Shown: piece after piece, positions 1 to 5,807 of the stretch | How positions within the stretch are numbered: the first letter of the stretch is position 1 | How the letters are laid out: every line of letters starts with the position of its first letter | Assembly (NCBI GenBank): GCA_937902695.1 | Contig: CALFNI010000667.1 | Location: 1 to 5,807 of the forward strand | Origin: an uncultured Rhodanobacteraceae bacterium | GTDB lineage: Bacteria > Pseudomonadota > Gammaproteobacteria > Xanthomonadales > Rhodanobacteraceae | Reading direction: 5' to 3' | Length of the DNA: 5,807 nt | Made by a program: the position numbers and the translations under genes | Notes under the pieces: model-generated | What the model was told of the DNA's origin: nothing | Database searches by the model: none | The model's input: only the letters and a program-made list of their open reading frames with translations

Positions 1-582
<582 letters not shown>

Positions 583-606
583 GCGTGGAGTCTACGCGCG
601 CTGCGC

Positions 607-635
607 TTGTCGCGAGCGCGCCAAGCCGCTACCGT
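607..635 (+). promoter_or_regulatory. Weak promoter candidate for the rlmI-like gene
   Basis: TTGTCG (607-612) and TACCGT (630-635) are separated by 17 bases in the 51-bp divergent gap. The -10 match is poor and overlaps the GTG at 634. If this promoter is real, transcription would begin near 642 and translation would have to begin at the in-frame TTG at 664 rather than at GTG 634. No experiment is implied; the base composition makes chance matches likely. Confidence 0.22.
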
Positions 636-1872
636 GCGCGTCCGCGTCGAACCGGACCTCACGTTGAGCGAGCCCATCGAATATCCGGCGCTGTTCCTCA
701 AGCGCGGCGAGGACAAGCGCCTGCGCGAGGGTCACCTCTGGGTGTTCTCCAACGAGGTCGACGTCGCGCGCTCGCCGCTGACGGAGTTCGAGCCCGGCGA
801 GATCGCGGCGATCCTCGATCACGCGTGCAAGCCGATCGGCATCGGCTACGTGAATCCGGCATCGCTGATCGCGGCGCGGCTCGTCGTGCGCGGCGTAGCG
901 AACGGGCTCGACAGATCATCGCTGATCGTGCACCGCCTCAACGTCGCGCTCGCGCTGCGCGAGCGGCTCTATGCCGAGCCGTATTACCGGCTCGTGTTCG
1001 GCGAATCGGATGGCCTGCCGGGCCTCACGCTCGATCGCTTCGGCGACGTCATCGTCGGCCAGACGACGACGGCGGGCATGGAACGGCTGAAGGACGCCGT
1101 CGCCGAAGCGATCGTCAAGGTGCTGAAGCCGCGCCAGCTCTGGTGGAAGAACGATGCCTCGATCCGCGCGCTCGAAAACCTGCCGAGCTACGCCGATCTC
1201 GGCTATGGCGAATACGGCCCGCCGCCGATCGTGCGCGAGGGCGGCCTCACGTTCGAGGTCGATCCGGTCGGCGGGCAGAAGACCGGCTGGTTCTACGACC
1301 AGCGCGAGAACCGTGACCGACTCTCGCGCCTCGTCGCGGGCCGGCGCGTGCTCGACATGTTCAGTTACCTCGGCGCATGGGGCCTGCGCGCTGCCGCGTT
1401 CGGTGCGAGCGACGTCGTCTGCGTCGACGCATCGCAGGCGGCTGTCGACGCGATCGGCCGCAACGCCGAGCGCAACGACCTCGCCGCGCGCGTGCGCGCC
1501 GTCCGCGCCGATGCATTCGATCACCTGAAGGCGCTGCGGGAGGCACGCGAGCGCTTCGACGTCGTGATCCTCGATCCGCCGGCATTCGTCAAGCGCAAGA
1601 AGGATTTCGCGGAAGGGCGCCTCGCGTACCGGCGCCTCAGCGAGCTCGGCATGCAGGTGCTCGCCAAGGACGGCGTGCTGGTGACGTGCTCGTGCTCGTA
1701 TCACATGCCGCGCGCGGCATTGCTCGATGCGGTACAGCAGGGTGCGCGGCATCTCGATCGCAGCGTGCAGATGCTGGTGCAGCTGCAGCAGGGGCCGGAT
1801 CATCCGGTGCATCCGGCCATTCCGGAGACGGATTACCTCAAGGGCTTCATCTGCCGCGTGCTGCCGGCGTAG
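634..1872 (+). CDS. rlmI: RlmI-like 23S rRNA (cytosine-C5) methyltransferase
   Basis: A class I SAM-dependent methyltransferase of 412 residues; E. coli RlmI, which makes m5C1962 in 23S rRNA, is about 396. An N-terminal PUA-like RNA-binding part (about 12-90, with the GHLWVFSNEVD segment) is followed by GESDGLPGLTLDRFGD (123-138) and GGQKTGWFYDQREN (213-226). The Rossmann fold has SAM motif I VLDMFSYLGAWG (239-250), the acidic VCVDAS strand, motif IV DPPAF (314-318), and VTCSCSYH (350-357), whose second Cys aligns with the conserved Cys of E. coli RlmI. The C-terminus HPVHPAIPETDYLKGFICR is typical. The start is uncertain. GTG 634 is used here; TTG 664 would give 402 residues and fits remembered Pseudomonas homologues at least as well. 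The frame stays open upstream to 298, but that part is antisense to the YyaL-like gene and is not coding. The exact target cytosine is inferred from the family. Confidence 0.92.
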   Translation: MRVRVEPDLTLSEPIEYPALFLKRGEDKRLREGHLWVFSNEVDVARSPLTEFEPGEIAAILDHACKPIGIGYVNPASLIAARLVVRGVANGLDRSSLIVHRLNVALALRERLYAEPYYRLVFGESDGLPGLTLDRFGDVIVGQTTTAGMERLKDAVAEAIVKVLKPRQLWWKNDASIRALENLPSYADLGYGEYGPPPIVREGGLTFEVDPVGGQKTGWFYDQRENRDRLSRLVAGRRVLDMFSYLGAWGLRAAAFGASDVVCVDASQAAVDAIGRNAERNDLAARVRAVRADAFDHLKALREARERFDVVILDPPAFVKRKKDFAEGRLAYRRLSELGMQVLAKDGVLVTCSCSYHMPRAALLDAVQQGARHLDRSVQMLVQLQQGPDHPVHPAIPETDYLKGFICRVLPA

Positions 1873-1913
1873 CGGCGCTCGAGCGTCGATGCCGTTCGCG
1901 AAGGTCTGGAGCC

Positions 1914-1948
1914 GCGTGTCGGCCCGGCACGACGTATGCCCGACACGC
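1914..1948. terminator. Hairpin between convergent genes, possible two-way terminator
   Basis: GCGTGTCGG (1914-1922) pairs perfectly with CCGACACGC (1940-1948), a 9-bp stem with a 17-base loop. It sits in the 75-bp gap between the stops of the rlmI-like gene and the minus-strand repeat-protein gene, and its right arm ends on the first base of the latter's stop triplet. No T-tract follows on either strand, so it is not a textbook intrinsic terminator. Position and stem quality are the only support. Confidence 0.38.
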
Positions 1949-3618
1949 TAGAGCTCGAAGCCGGACGTGAAAATCGCGTCCGCCGGCGGCAGGTGGAAAT
2001 CGACGCCGGTGCGCGTCTCGCCGGCGGCGACCGTGACGGGTGTCGGATCGACGTCGGCCGGGCTGCCGCCGTCGTCGGGGCACGGGCGGTCGAGATAGAA
2101 CGCGCAGCCTGAAAGTTGGGACTCGCCCAGCGCTTCGACGTAATACGTGCCGGGCAGCCAGGCATCGGTCGAATACGCGCCATCGAAGGCGAAGCCGGTC
2201 CAGATCTGGTTGTAGGCGCTGTCGTAGAGCAGGATGGCTCCGTCGTTGCCCGGCATGCCGTTGTCGGAACGCAATAGATGCCCCGACACGACGGCACCGA
2301 GCTGCATCGGGATATCGATGTCGGCCAGCACGGTGCCGGTCGATTCGAACAGCGTCGCTACATCGCCGACGCAGTAGCCGCCAAGGCAACTCGCGCCCGG
2401 ATAGACGGCGTTGATGCGCGGCGGCGCGTTGAATGCGCCGACCTCGAACGCGGTGTCGGCATACCAGTAGAAACGATACGCGCCGGTGTCCGCGGCCGAG
2501 GTGCCGAGCGTGTAGCCGTCGGAGAAGTAGGTGCCGACGTCGACACCGCCGATGCCCTCGCCGGTCGCCGCGTCGACGACGTGCCCGCCGACCACGACGG
2601 CCGGATGCACGGTGAAGTCGAGGCCCGCCACCTCGTCGGCGCCCGAAATCGTCAGCGGCGTGCCGCTCGTCGGCGGCGGACAGCTGTCGAACGTGCAGAC
2701 GACGCCGGGGTAGAACTGCACGCCGTCCGAAAAAATGTCGCCGACGTTGATGCCGAGGTAGAACGTGCCGTCCGGCAGGCCGCGGACGTGAAACGCGCCG
2801 CTGGGCTCGATGCTGGCCACGGTGAGCACCGCGCCGTTCGCGTCGTAGGCAACGACTTGCCCGCCGGAGTTCGCCAGCGGGACGTCGAGATAGCCGTCAT
2901 GGACGGTGCCGCTGAGCGTGCCGCCTTCGACGAGATCGAAATCGATGCCCTGGATCGCCGCGCCTTCGGCCACGTCGACGAGCGTCGCATCAGGACCCAC
3001 CGCCAGCGGCGGCGCATTGACGTGATCGAAGCACTGGCGCACGGCGCCGTGCTGATCGGGGATCGTGCAGATCCGGTACGTATCCGGCGGCAGCGCACCG
3101 ATGACGAAGCTGCCGTCGGTGCCGACGCCGTTCCACCCGATCGATTCCCAGAATCCGCTCTCCGGAACGAACCGGTCCGCTTCTACGGACATCTCGGACG
3201 CGGATCCGTCCGGAAAACGCAGCGTGCCGGAGACGGTAGCCGGCGTGATGAGCGCGACATCGACCACCGCTACGCCGGCGTCCTGGTCGAACCAGCCCCC
3301 GCCGGTCAGATAGGGCGGATCGGCGACGAGGACGTCGCAATGCCCGTAGATCGATTCGCAGTCGCCGGTCCAGCTGTACGCGCCGTCGGCGTCGGTGAAG
3401 GCGTAGCCGATCTCGATCGGATTGCCGAAACCGAGCGGGGGCACCTCGATGCTGACGCGCACGTCCGCCAGCGGCTCGCCGGTCAGGTGCGAGGTGACCT
3501 GGCCGGAGAGCGCCACGACCGCGCCGACCGCGACGGCGGGCGTCAAGGCGCAGGACGCCGCGAACGCGAGGGCCGGCCAGCCCCGCGAAGCCGCCGATCC
3601 GTTGCGCGCGCAACACAT
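1948..3618 (-). CDS. Secreted tandem-repeat protein with carboxypeptidase-regulatory-like domains and IFTSGFEL tail
   Basis: A 556-residue exported protein of unknown function. Residues 1-33 look like a Sec signal peptide (positive [10 protein letters not shown], then [20 protein letters not shown]), with cleavage likely after AVA (30) or VGA (33). Five tandem repeats of about 93-106 residues follow: 34-126, 127-232, 233-338, 339-440 and 441-544. Most open with a xVSGxV strand, pass through G-x-[FY] and LPxGTYY-like turns, carry one Cys pair, and close with GxxxxGxDFxL. The style resembles carboxypeptidase regulatory-like or SpaA/CnaB-type beta-sandwiches. The mature part has exactly ten cysteines in five pairs: 87/94, 184/196, 308/313, 411/416 and 505/513. 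The last residues, [10 protein letters not shown], form a short hydrophobic-aromatic tail. No catalytic motif is visible, so adhesion, surface display or a structural role is a guess. The ATG at 3618 has AAGGA 8 bases upstream; the frame stays open further upstream, but that would bury the signal peptide. C23 follows AAS and lacks the usual lipobox Leu, so a lipoprotein is unlikely. Confidence 0.88.
   Translation of the reverse strand: MCCARNGSAASRGWPALAFAASCALTPAVAVGAVVALSGQVTSHLTGEPLADVRVSIEVPPLGFGNPIEIGYAFTDADGAYSWTGDCESIYGHCDVLVADPPYLTGGGWFDQDAGVAVVDVALITPATVSGTLRFPDGSASEMSVEADRFVPESGFWESIGWNGVGTDGSFVIGALPPDTYRICTIPDQHGAVRQCFDHVNAPPLAVGPDATLVDVAEGAAIQGIDFDLVEGGTLSGTVHDGYLDVPLANSGGQVVAYDANGAVLTVASIEPSGAFHVRGLPDGTFYLGINVGDIFSDGVQFYPGVVCTFDSCPPPTSGTPLTISGADEVAGLDFTVHPAVVVGGHVVDAATGEGIGGVDVGTYFSDGYTLGTSAADTGAYRFYWYADTAFEVGAFNAPPRINAVYPGASCLGGYCVGDVATLFESTGTVLADIDIPMQLGAVVSGHLLRSDNGMPGNDGAILLYDSAYNQIWTGFAFDGAYSTDAWLPGTYYVEALGESQLSGCAFYLDRPCPDDGGSPADVDPTPVTVAAGETRTGVDFHLPPADAIFTSGFEL
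1987..3519 (-). repeat. Five protein-level tandem repeats inside the secreted protein gene
   Basis: The repeat units are encoded at 3519-3241, 3240-2923, 2922-2605, 2604-2299 and 2298-1987. They are degenerate in DNA and recognisable only in protein: SG[TQH][VL] openings, YPGxxC....C in units 3 and 4, and endings [26 protein letters not shown] and GVDFHLPP in units 2 to 5. Unit 1 is the most divergent, with a [12 protein letters not shown] core. Cys spacing varies (6, 11, 4, 4 and 7 residues between partners), which suggests old duplications rather than recent slippage. Boundaries are estimates by eye, good to about five residues. Confidence 0.72.
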
Positions 3619-3626
3619 CGAAGCGA

Positions 3627-3631
3627 TCCTT
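3627..3631 (-). promoter_or_regulatory. Ribosome binding site deciding the start of the repeat protein
   Basis: On the minus strand AAGGA lies 8 bases before the ATG at 3618-3616. It selects this start over the ATG at 3741, which would add 41 arginine-rich residues in front of the signal peptide and run almost to the lgt start region. Confidence 0.7.
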
Positions 3632-3649
3632 CGGGAGATCCCGCGCACG

Positions 3650-3678
3650 AGTATCTGCCGGTCCCGGCAGGCCCGCAA
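3650..3678 (-). promoter_or_regulatory. Sigma70-type promoter candidate for the repeat protein
   Basis: On the minus strand TTGCGG (3678-3673) and GATACT (3655-3650) are separated by exactly 17 bases. The -10 matches TATAAT at four of six positions and the -35 starts with TTG. Transcription would start near 3643, leaving a leader of about 25 bases that includes the AAGGA site. The fit with the chosen ATG supports both calls. Confidence 0.45.
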
Positions 3679-3692
3679 CCCGACGGCGGAGG

Positions 3693-3721
3693 TGCGCCGG
3701 CGCGGGCGGTCAGGGCACAAT
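3693..3721 (+). promoter_or_regulatory. Possible promoter for the lgt-thyA operon
   Basis: CACAAT (3716-3721) is a fair -10 and would place the transcript start near 3728, about 21 bases before the lgt GTG. The hexamer 17 bases upstream (TGCGCC, 3693-3698) is a poor -35. It lies back to back with the minus-strand promoter candidate, with 14 bases between the two -35 boxes. The rest of the 130-bp divergent gap shows no clear operator or riboswitch. Confidence 0.32.
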
Positions 3722-3748
3722 CGCGCTTTCGTCGCCCGCAACGCCCTC

Positions 3749-4645
3749 GTGACGCACTACTTCGTCGATCTCAACCCGATTGCCATTTCGCTCGGCCCGG
3801 TGCAGGTGCACTGGTACGGCATCATGTATGTCGTCGGCATCGCCATCGCGTGGTGGTTCGGCAATCGCCGGCGCGCGGCGGGACGGCTCCCGGTCAGCGC
3901 GGATCAGTTTTCCGATCTCACGTTCTACGCCGCGCTCGGCGTGATCGTCGGCGGACGCATCGGCTACATGGTTTTCTACGACACGGCCGAGCTGATCCAG
4001 CATCCGCTGAGCCTGTTCCGCGTCTGGGAAGGCGGCATGTCGTTCCACGGCGGCCTGCTCGGCGTGCTGCTCGCGACGCTGTGGTGGACGCGGCGCAACA
4101 GGCTCAATTTCTTCGACGTCGTCGATTTCGTCGCGCCGCTCGTGCCGATCGGTCTCGGGCTCGGGCGCCTGGGCAACTTCATCGGCGGCGAGCTCTGGGG
4201 CCGGCACACGGATCTGCCGTGGGGCATGATCTTTCCGCGCGCGCTCGAAGCGCTCGGCAAATCGAAGGAAGAGCTTTACCAGATGTACCTCGCCGGCGAG
4301 CTCGACCGCGCCTCGCGGCACCCCTCGCAGCTCTACGAGTTCTGCCTCGAAGGCGTCGTGCTGTTCGCGGTGCTCTGGTTCTACTCGCGAAAGCCGCGGC
4401 CGCGCTACGCGGTATCCGGCCTTTTCGCGCTGCTTTACGGCATCTTCCGCTTCTGCGTCGAGTTCGTGCGCGAGCCCGACATCCAGCTCGGTTTCGTCGC
4501 GTTCGACTGGCTGACGATGGGCCAGATCCTCTCGTTGCCGCTGATCGCCGTCGGGCTGTTCCTGCTGTGGCTCTCGCGAAGCGCTCCCACGTTGCCGCCG
4601 GCGATCGCGCCGGCAGGCGACGTCGCCGGGCGGAAGGCGACCTGA
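3749..4645 (+). CDS. lgt: Phosphatidylglycerol-prolipoprotein diacylglyceryl transferase
   Basis: Lgt moves the diacylglyceryl group of phosphatidylglycerol onto the lipobox cysteine of prolipoproteins, the first step of lipoprotein maturation, in the inner membrane. The 298 residues match the usual length (E. coli 291) and are rich in hydrophobic segments, consistent with the seven-helix topology known for E. coli. Landmarks are HWYG (21-24, Tyr23 = E. coli Tyr26), [23 protein letters not shown] (His100 = His103), [13 protein letters not shown] (139-151, with Arg140, Asn143, Glu148 and Gly151 = Arg143, Asn146, Glu151 and Gly154), RHPSQLYE, and FRFCVEF (Arg234, Glu238 = Arg239, Glu243). Gly146 replaces the Asn expected by the family signature (Asn149 in E. 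coli). Start GTG 3749 gives [17 protein letters not shown], aligned with E. coli; the open frame upstream has no plausible start and overlaps the divergent gene. No strong Shine-Dalgarno is visible. It forms an operon with thyA. Confidence 0.96.
   Translation: MTHYFVDLNPIAISLGPVQVHWYGIMYVVGIAIAWWFGNRRRAAGRLPVSADQFSDLTFYAALGVIVGGRIGYMVFYDTAELIQHPLSLFRVWEGGMSFHGGLLGVLLATLWWTRRNRLNFFDVVDFVAPLVPIGLGLGRLGNFIGGELWGRHTDLPWGMIFPRALEALGKSKEELYQMYLAGELDRASRHPSQLYEFCLEGVVLFAVLWFYSRKPRPRYAVSGLFALLYGIFRFCVEFVREPDIQLGFVAFDWLTMGQILSLPLIAVGLFLLWLSRSAPTLPPAIAPAGDVAGRKAT
4632..4637 (+). promoter_or_regulatory. thyA ribosome binding site inside the lgt end
   Basis: GGAAGG lies 7 bases before the thyA ATG at 4645 and within the last codons of lgt. 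With the one-base stop/start overlap TGATG (lgt stop 4643-4645, thyA start 4645-4647), ribosomes finishing lgt can feed thyA, so translational coupling is likely. In E. coli thyA the same region is also overlapped by the upstream gene. Confidence 0.75.
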
Positions 4646-5439
4646 TGCGCCAGTACCTCCAGCTGCTGCGACATGTCCTTGATCACGGCATCGACAAGGC
4701 CGATCGCACCGGCACCGGCACGAAAAGCGTGTTCGGCTGGCAGATGCGCTTCGATCTCGCCGAGGGTTTCCCGCTCGTCACGACGAAAAAGCTGCACCTG
4801 CGCTCGATCATCCACGAGCTGATCTGGTTCCTGCGCGGCGAGACGAACACGCGCTACCTCACCGACAACGGAGTCACCATCTGGGACGAATGGGCCGATG
4901 CCGACGGCGATCTCGGCCCGGTCTACGGCAAGCAGTGGCGCTCCTGGACGTGTCCCGACGGGCGCACGGTGGATCAGATCGCCTGGGTCGTCGACGAGAT
5001 CCGGCGCAATCCCGATTCGCGCCGGCTCATCGTCAGCGCGTGGAATGTCGCCGACCTGCCGCGCATGGCGCTGATGCCGTGCCATGCGCTGTTCCAGTTC
5101 TACGTCGCCGGCGGGCGCCTGTCCTGCCAGCTCTACCAGCGCTCGGGCGACATCTTCCTCGGCGTGCCGTTCAACATCGCAAGCTACGCGCTACTGACCC
5201 ACATGGTCGCGCAGGTGTGCGGCCTCGAGCCGGGCGACTTCGTGCACACGCTCGGCGACGCGCACCTCTACTCGAACCATTTCGAGCAGGCGCGCGAGCA
5301 GCTCGCGCGCGAGCCGCGGCCGTTGCCGAAGCTCGTGCTGAATCCCGACGTGCGCTCGCTGTTCGACTTCCGCTTCGAGGATGTCGGGATCGCCGGCTAC
5401 GCGCCGCACGCGGCGATCAAGGCGCCGGTGGCGGTCTAG
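4645..5439 (+). CDS. thyA: Thymidylate synthase
   Basis: ThyA converts dUMP to dTMP with 5,10-methylenetetrahydrofolate as carbon donor and reductant, releasing dihydrofolate; it acts in the cytoplasm as a dimer. The protein has 264 residues, the same as E. coli ThyA, and aligns without apparent gaps, so E. coli numbers apply. Visible features are the phosphate-binding DRTGTGT loop (Arg21), [18 protein letters not shown] (Glu58), [20 protein letters not shown] (Trp80), the paired SRRLIVSAW (Arg126/127), nucleophile Cys146 in [23 protein letters not shown] (Arg166, Asp169), [11 protein letters not shown] (Asn177), GDAHLYSNH, and the folate-site C-terminus IKAPVAV. All key residues are intact. 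It is translated from the lgt-thyA transcript. The gene after it is on the opposite strand, so folA (dihydrofolate reductase), a frequent downstream partner in related bacteria, is not adjacent here. Confidence 0.98.
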   Translation: MRQYLQLLRHVLDHGIDKADRTGTGTKSVFGWQMRFDLAEGFPLVTTKKLHLRSIIHELIWFLRGETNTRYLTDNGVTIWDEWADADGDLGPVYGKQWRSWTCPDGRTVDQIAWVVDEIRRNPDSRRLIVSAWNVADLPRMALMPCHALFQFYVAGGRLSCQLYQRSGDIFLGVPFNIASYALLTHMVAQVCGLEPGDFVHTLGDAHLYSNHFEQAREQLAREPRPLPKLVLNPDVRSLFDFRFEDVGIAGYAPHAAIKAPVAV

Positions 5440-5807
5440 CGCTTGCAGTCGCGCGCGCAGCGGAAATATGCCGCTGCGCCGGGGTAGTCGACCGTCATCA
5501 CGAAATGCGCGAGCGCGTTGCCGCCGATCGCGCCTTCGACACGGCCGTCCATCATGCCCGACATGTAGTCGTGGAAGTTCTTGTCGGGCCGCCACGTGAA
5601 CCAGACCGGGCCGACCGACGCGCCGCCGATCTCGACCGCGGGCACTTCGATCATCGCGGCATTGGACTTTTCCTGCGCGCCTTCGATCACGCGCCAGTCC
5701 GGATGCCTGCTGCGCCACGCGTTGAAGCGGCTGTCGACGCTCATGCTGGTCGCGCGGCTGGCGGGGCGCTGGTCGCCGAGGTTGGGAAGCGCTTCGGGCC
5801 TCAGCGT
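5436..5807 (-). CDS. C-terminal part of a probable retropepsin-like aspartic peptidase
   Basis: The frame is open from the right edge, so 123 C-terminal residues are visible and the start is outside. Reading from ATG 5744 would make a 102-residue protein, but the 21 codons before it ([20 protein letters not shown]...) are also open and look like part of the same fold. Support for a clan AA peptidase is the pattern [18 protein letters not shown] (a strand and turn, like VxIGGxxxxxV in this family) followed by [29 protein letters not shown], which matches the GxLGxxxLxxFxVTxDYP segment near the end of retropepsin-like domains. The catalytic D-[ST]-G would lie just upstream of the window, so activity cannot be judged. 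Two cysteines (FRCARDCKR) end the protein. It may be secreted, but no signal region is visible. The family call is moderate; the coding call is strong. Confidence 0.72.
   Translation of the reverse strand, partial: TLRPEALPNLGDQRPASRATSMSVDSRFNAWRSRHPDWRVIEGAQEKSNAAMIEVPAVEIGGASVGPVWFTWRPDKNFHDYMSGMMDGRVEGAIGGNALAHFVMTVDYPGAAAYFRCARDCKR

Noticed and set aside
916..1812. 298-residue minus-strand open frame inside the rlmI-like gene
   Set aside because: It is the codon-position mirror of the methyltransferase gene; its translation is low-complexity His/Arg/Glu-rich with no recognisable motif.
1876..1885. 10-bp palindrome CGCTCGAGCG after the rlmI-like stop
   Set aside because: It is short, has no loop, and is expected by chance in GC-rich DNA; it is not followed by a T-tract.
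3550..3552. C23 of the repeat protein as a lipobox cysteine and substrate of the neighbouring Lgt
   Set aside because: The preceding residues are A-A-S, without the Leu/Val/Ile expected at -3, and a better signal peptidase I site (AVA or VGA) follows at 30-33.
3619..3741. Longer N-terminus of the repeat protein from ATG 3741
   Set aside because: It would add 41 mostly charged residues before an evident signal peptide, and the AAGGA site and promoter candidate both fit ATG 3618.
3710..4321. 203-residue minus-strand open frame across lgt
   Set aside because: It is antisense to conserved Lgt sequence, shows no domain, and lacks any start signal.
4616..4627. 12-bp perfect palindrome GGCGACGTCGCC just before the thyA ribosome site
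   Set aside because: About one such palindrome is expected by chance in a GC-rich window this size, it has no loop, and it is in lgt coding sequence. No regulatory claim is justified.
2278..4644. Very long open frame (2278-5439) in which thyA is the last quarter
   Set aside because: The upstream part runs antisense to the repeat-protein gene and out of frame through lgt, is Arg/Ala/Asp-rich without domains, and thyA has its own ATG, ribosome site and family-length match. It is not a fusion protein.

Overview
The window is GC-rich bacterial chromosome holding six protein-coding genes, two of them cut by the window edges. The housekeeping genes (RlmI-like methyltransferase, Lgt, ThyA) are closest in sequence to gammaproteobacterial versions. 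The secreted repeat protein carries Cys-pair repeats and a C-terminal IFTSGFEL tail, both of which I associate with Xanthomonadales such as Rhodanobacteraceae and Lysobacter. The lineage call is an inference from remembered family features, not from a search.

Layout, left to right. (1) 1-582, minus strand: N-terminal 194 residues of a YyaL/SPATA20-type thioredoxin-fold protein (DUF255), reading off the left edge. (2) 634-1872, plus strand: RlmI-like 23S rRNA m5C methyltransferase, divergent from gene 1 across about 50 bp. (3) 1948-3618, minus strand: a 556-residue secreted protein made of five tandem beta-sandwich-like repeats, each with one cysteine pair, ending in the short tail IFTSGFEL. 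It converges on gene 2 across 75 bp that contain a 9-bp-stem hairpin. (4) 3749-4645, plus strand: lgt, prolipoprotein diacylglyceryl transferase, divergent from gene 3 across 130 bp that hold back-to-back promoter candidates. (5) 4645-5439, plus strand: thyA, thymidylate synthase, whose ATG shares one base with the lgt stop (TGATG). (6) 5436-5807, minus strand: C-terminal 123 residues of a protein that resembles a retropepsin-like aspartic peptidase. Its stop codon and the thyA stop codon lie in the same CTAG tetramer.

The only clear operon is lgt-thyA, an arrangement familiar from E. coli. It joins lipoprotein maturation in the inner membrane to dTMP synthesis, with probable translational coupling. 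The remaining genes are single units in alternating orientation. No RNA gene, insertion sequence, CRISPR array or prophage sign was seen, and no stretch above 300 bases lacks a gene. The least described element is the repeat protein: its repeat design and C-terminal tail are the best candidates for a poorly characterised export or anchoring system. The rest of the window looks like ordinary core genome.
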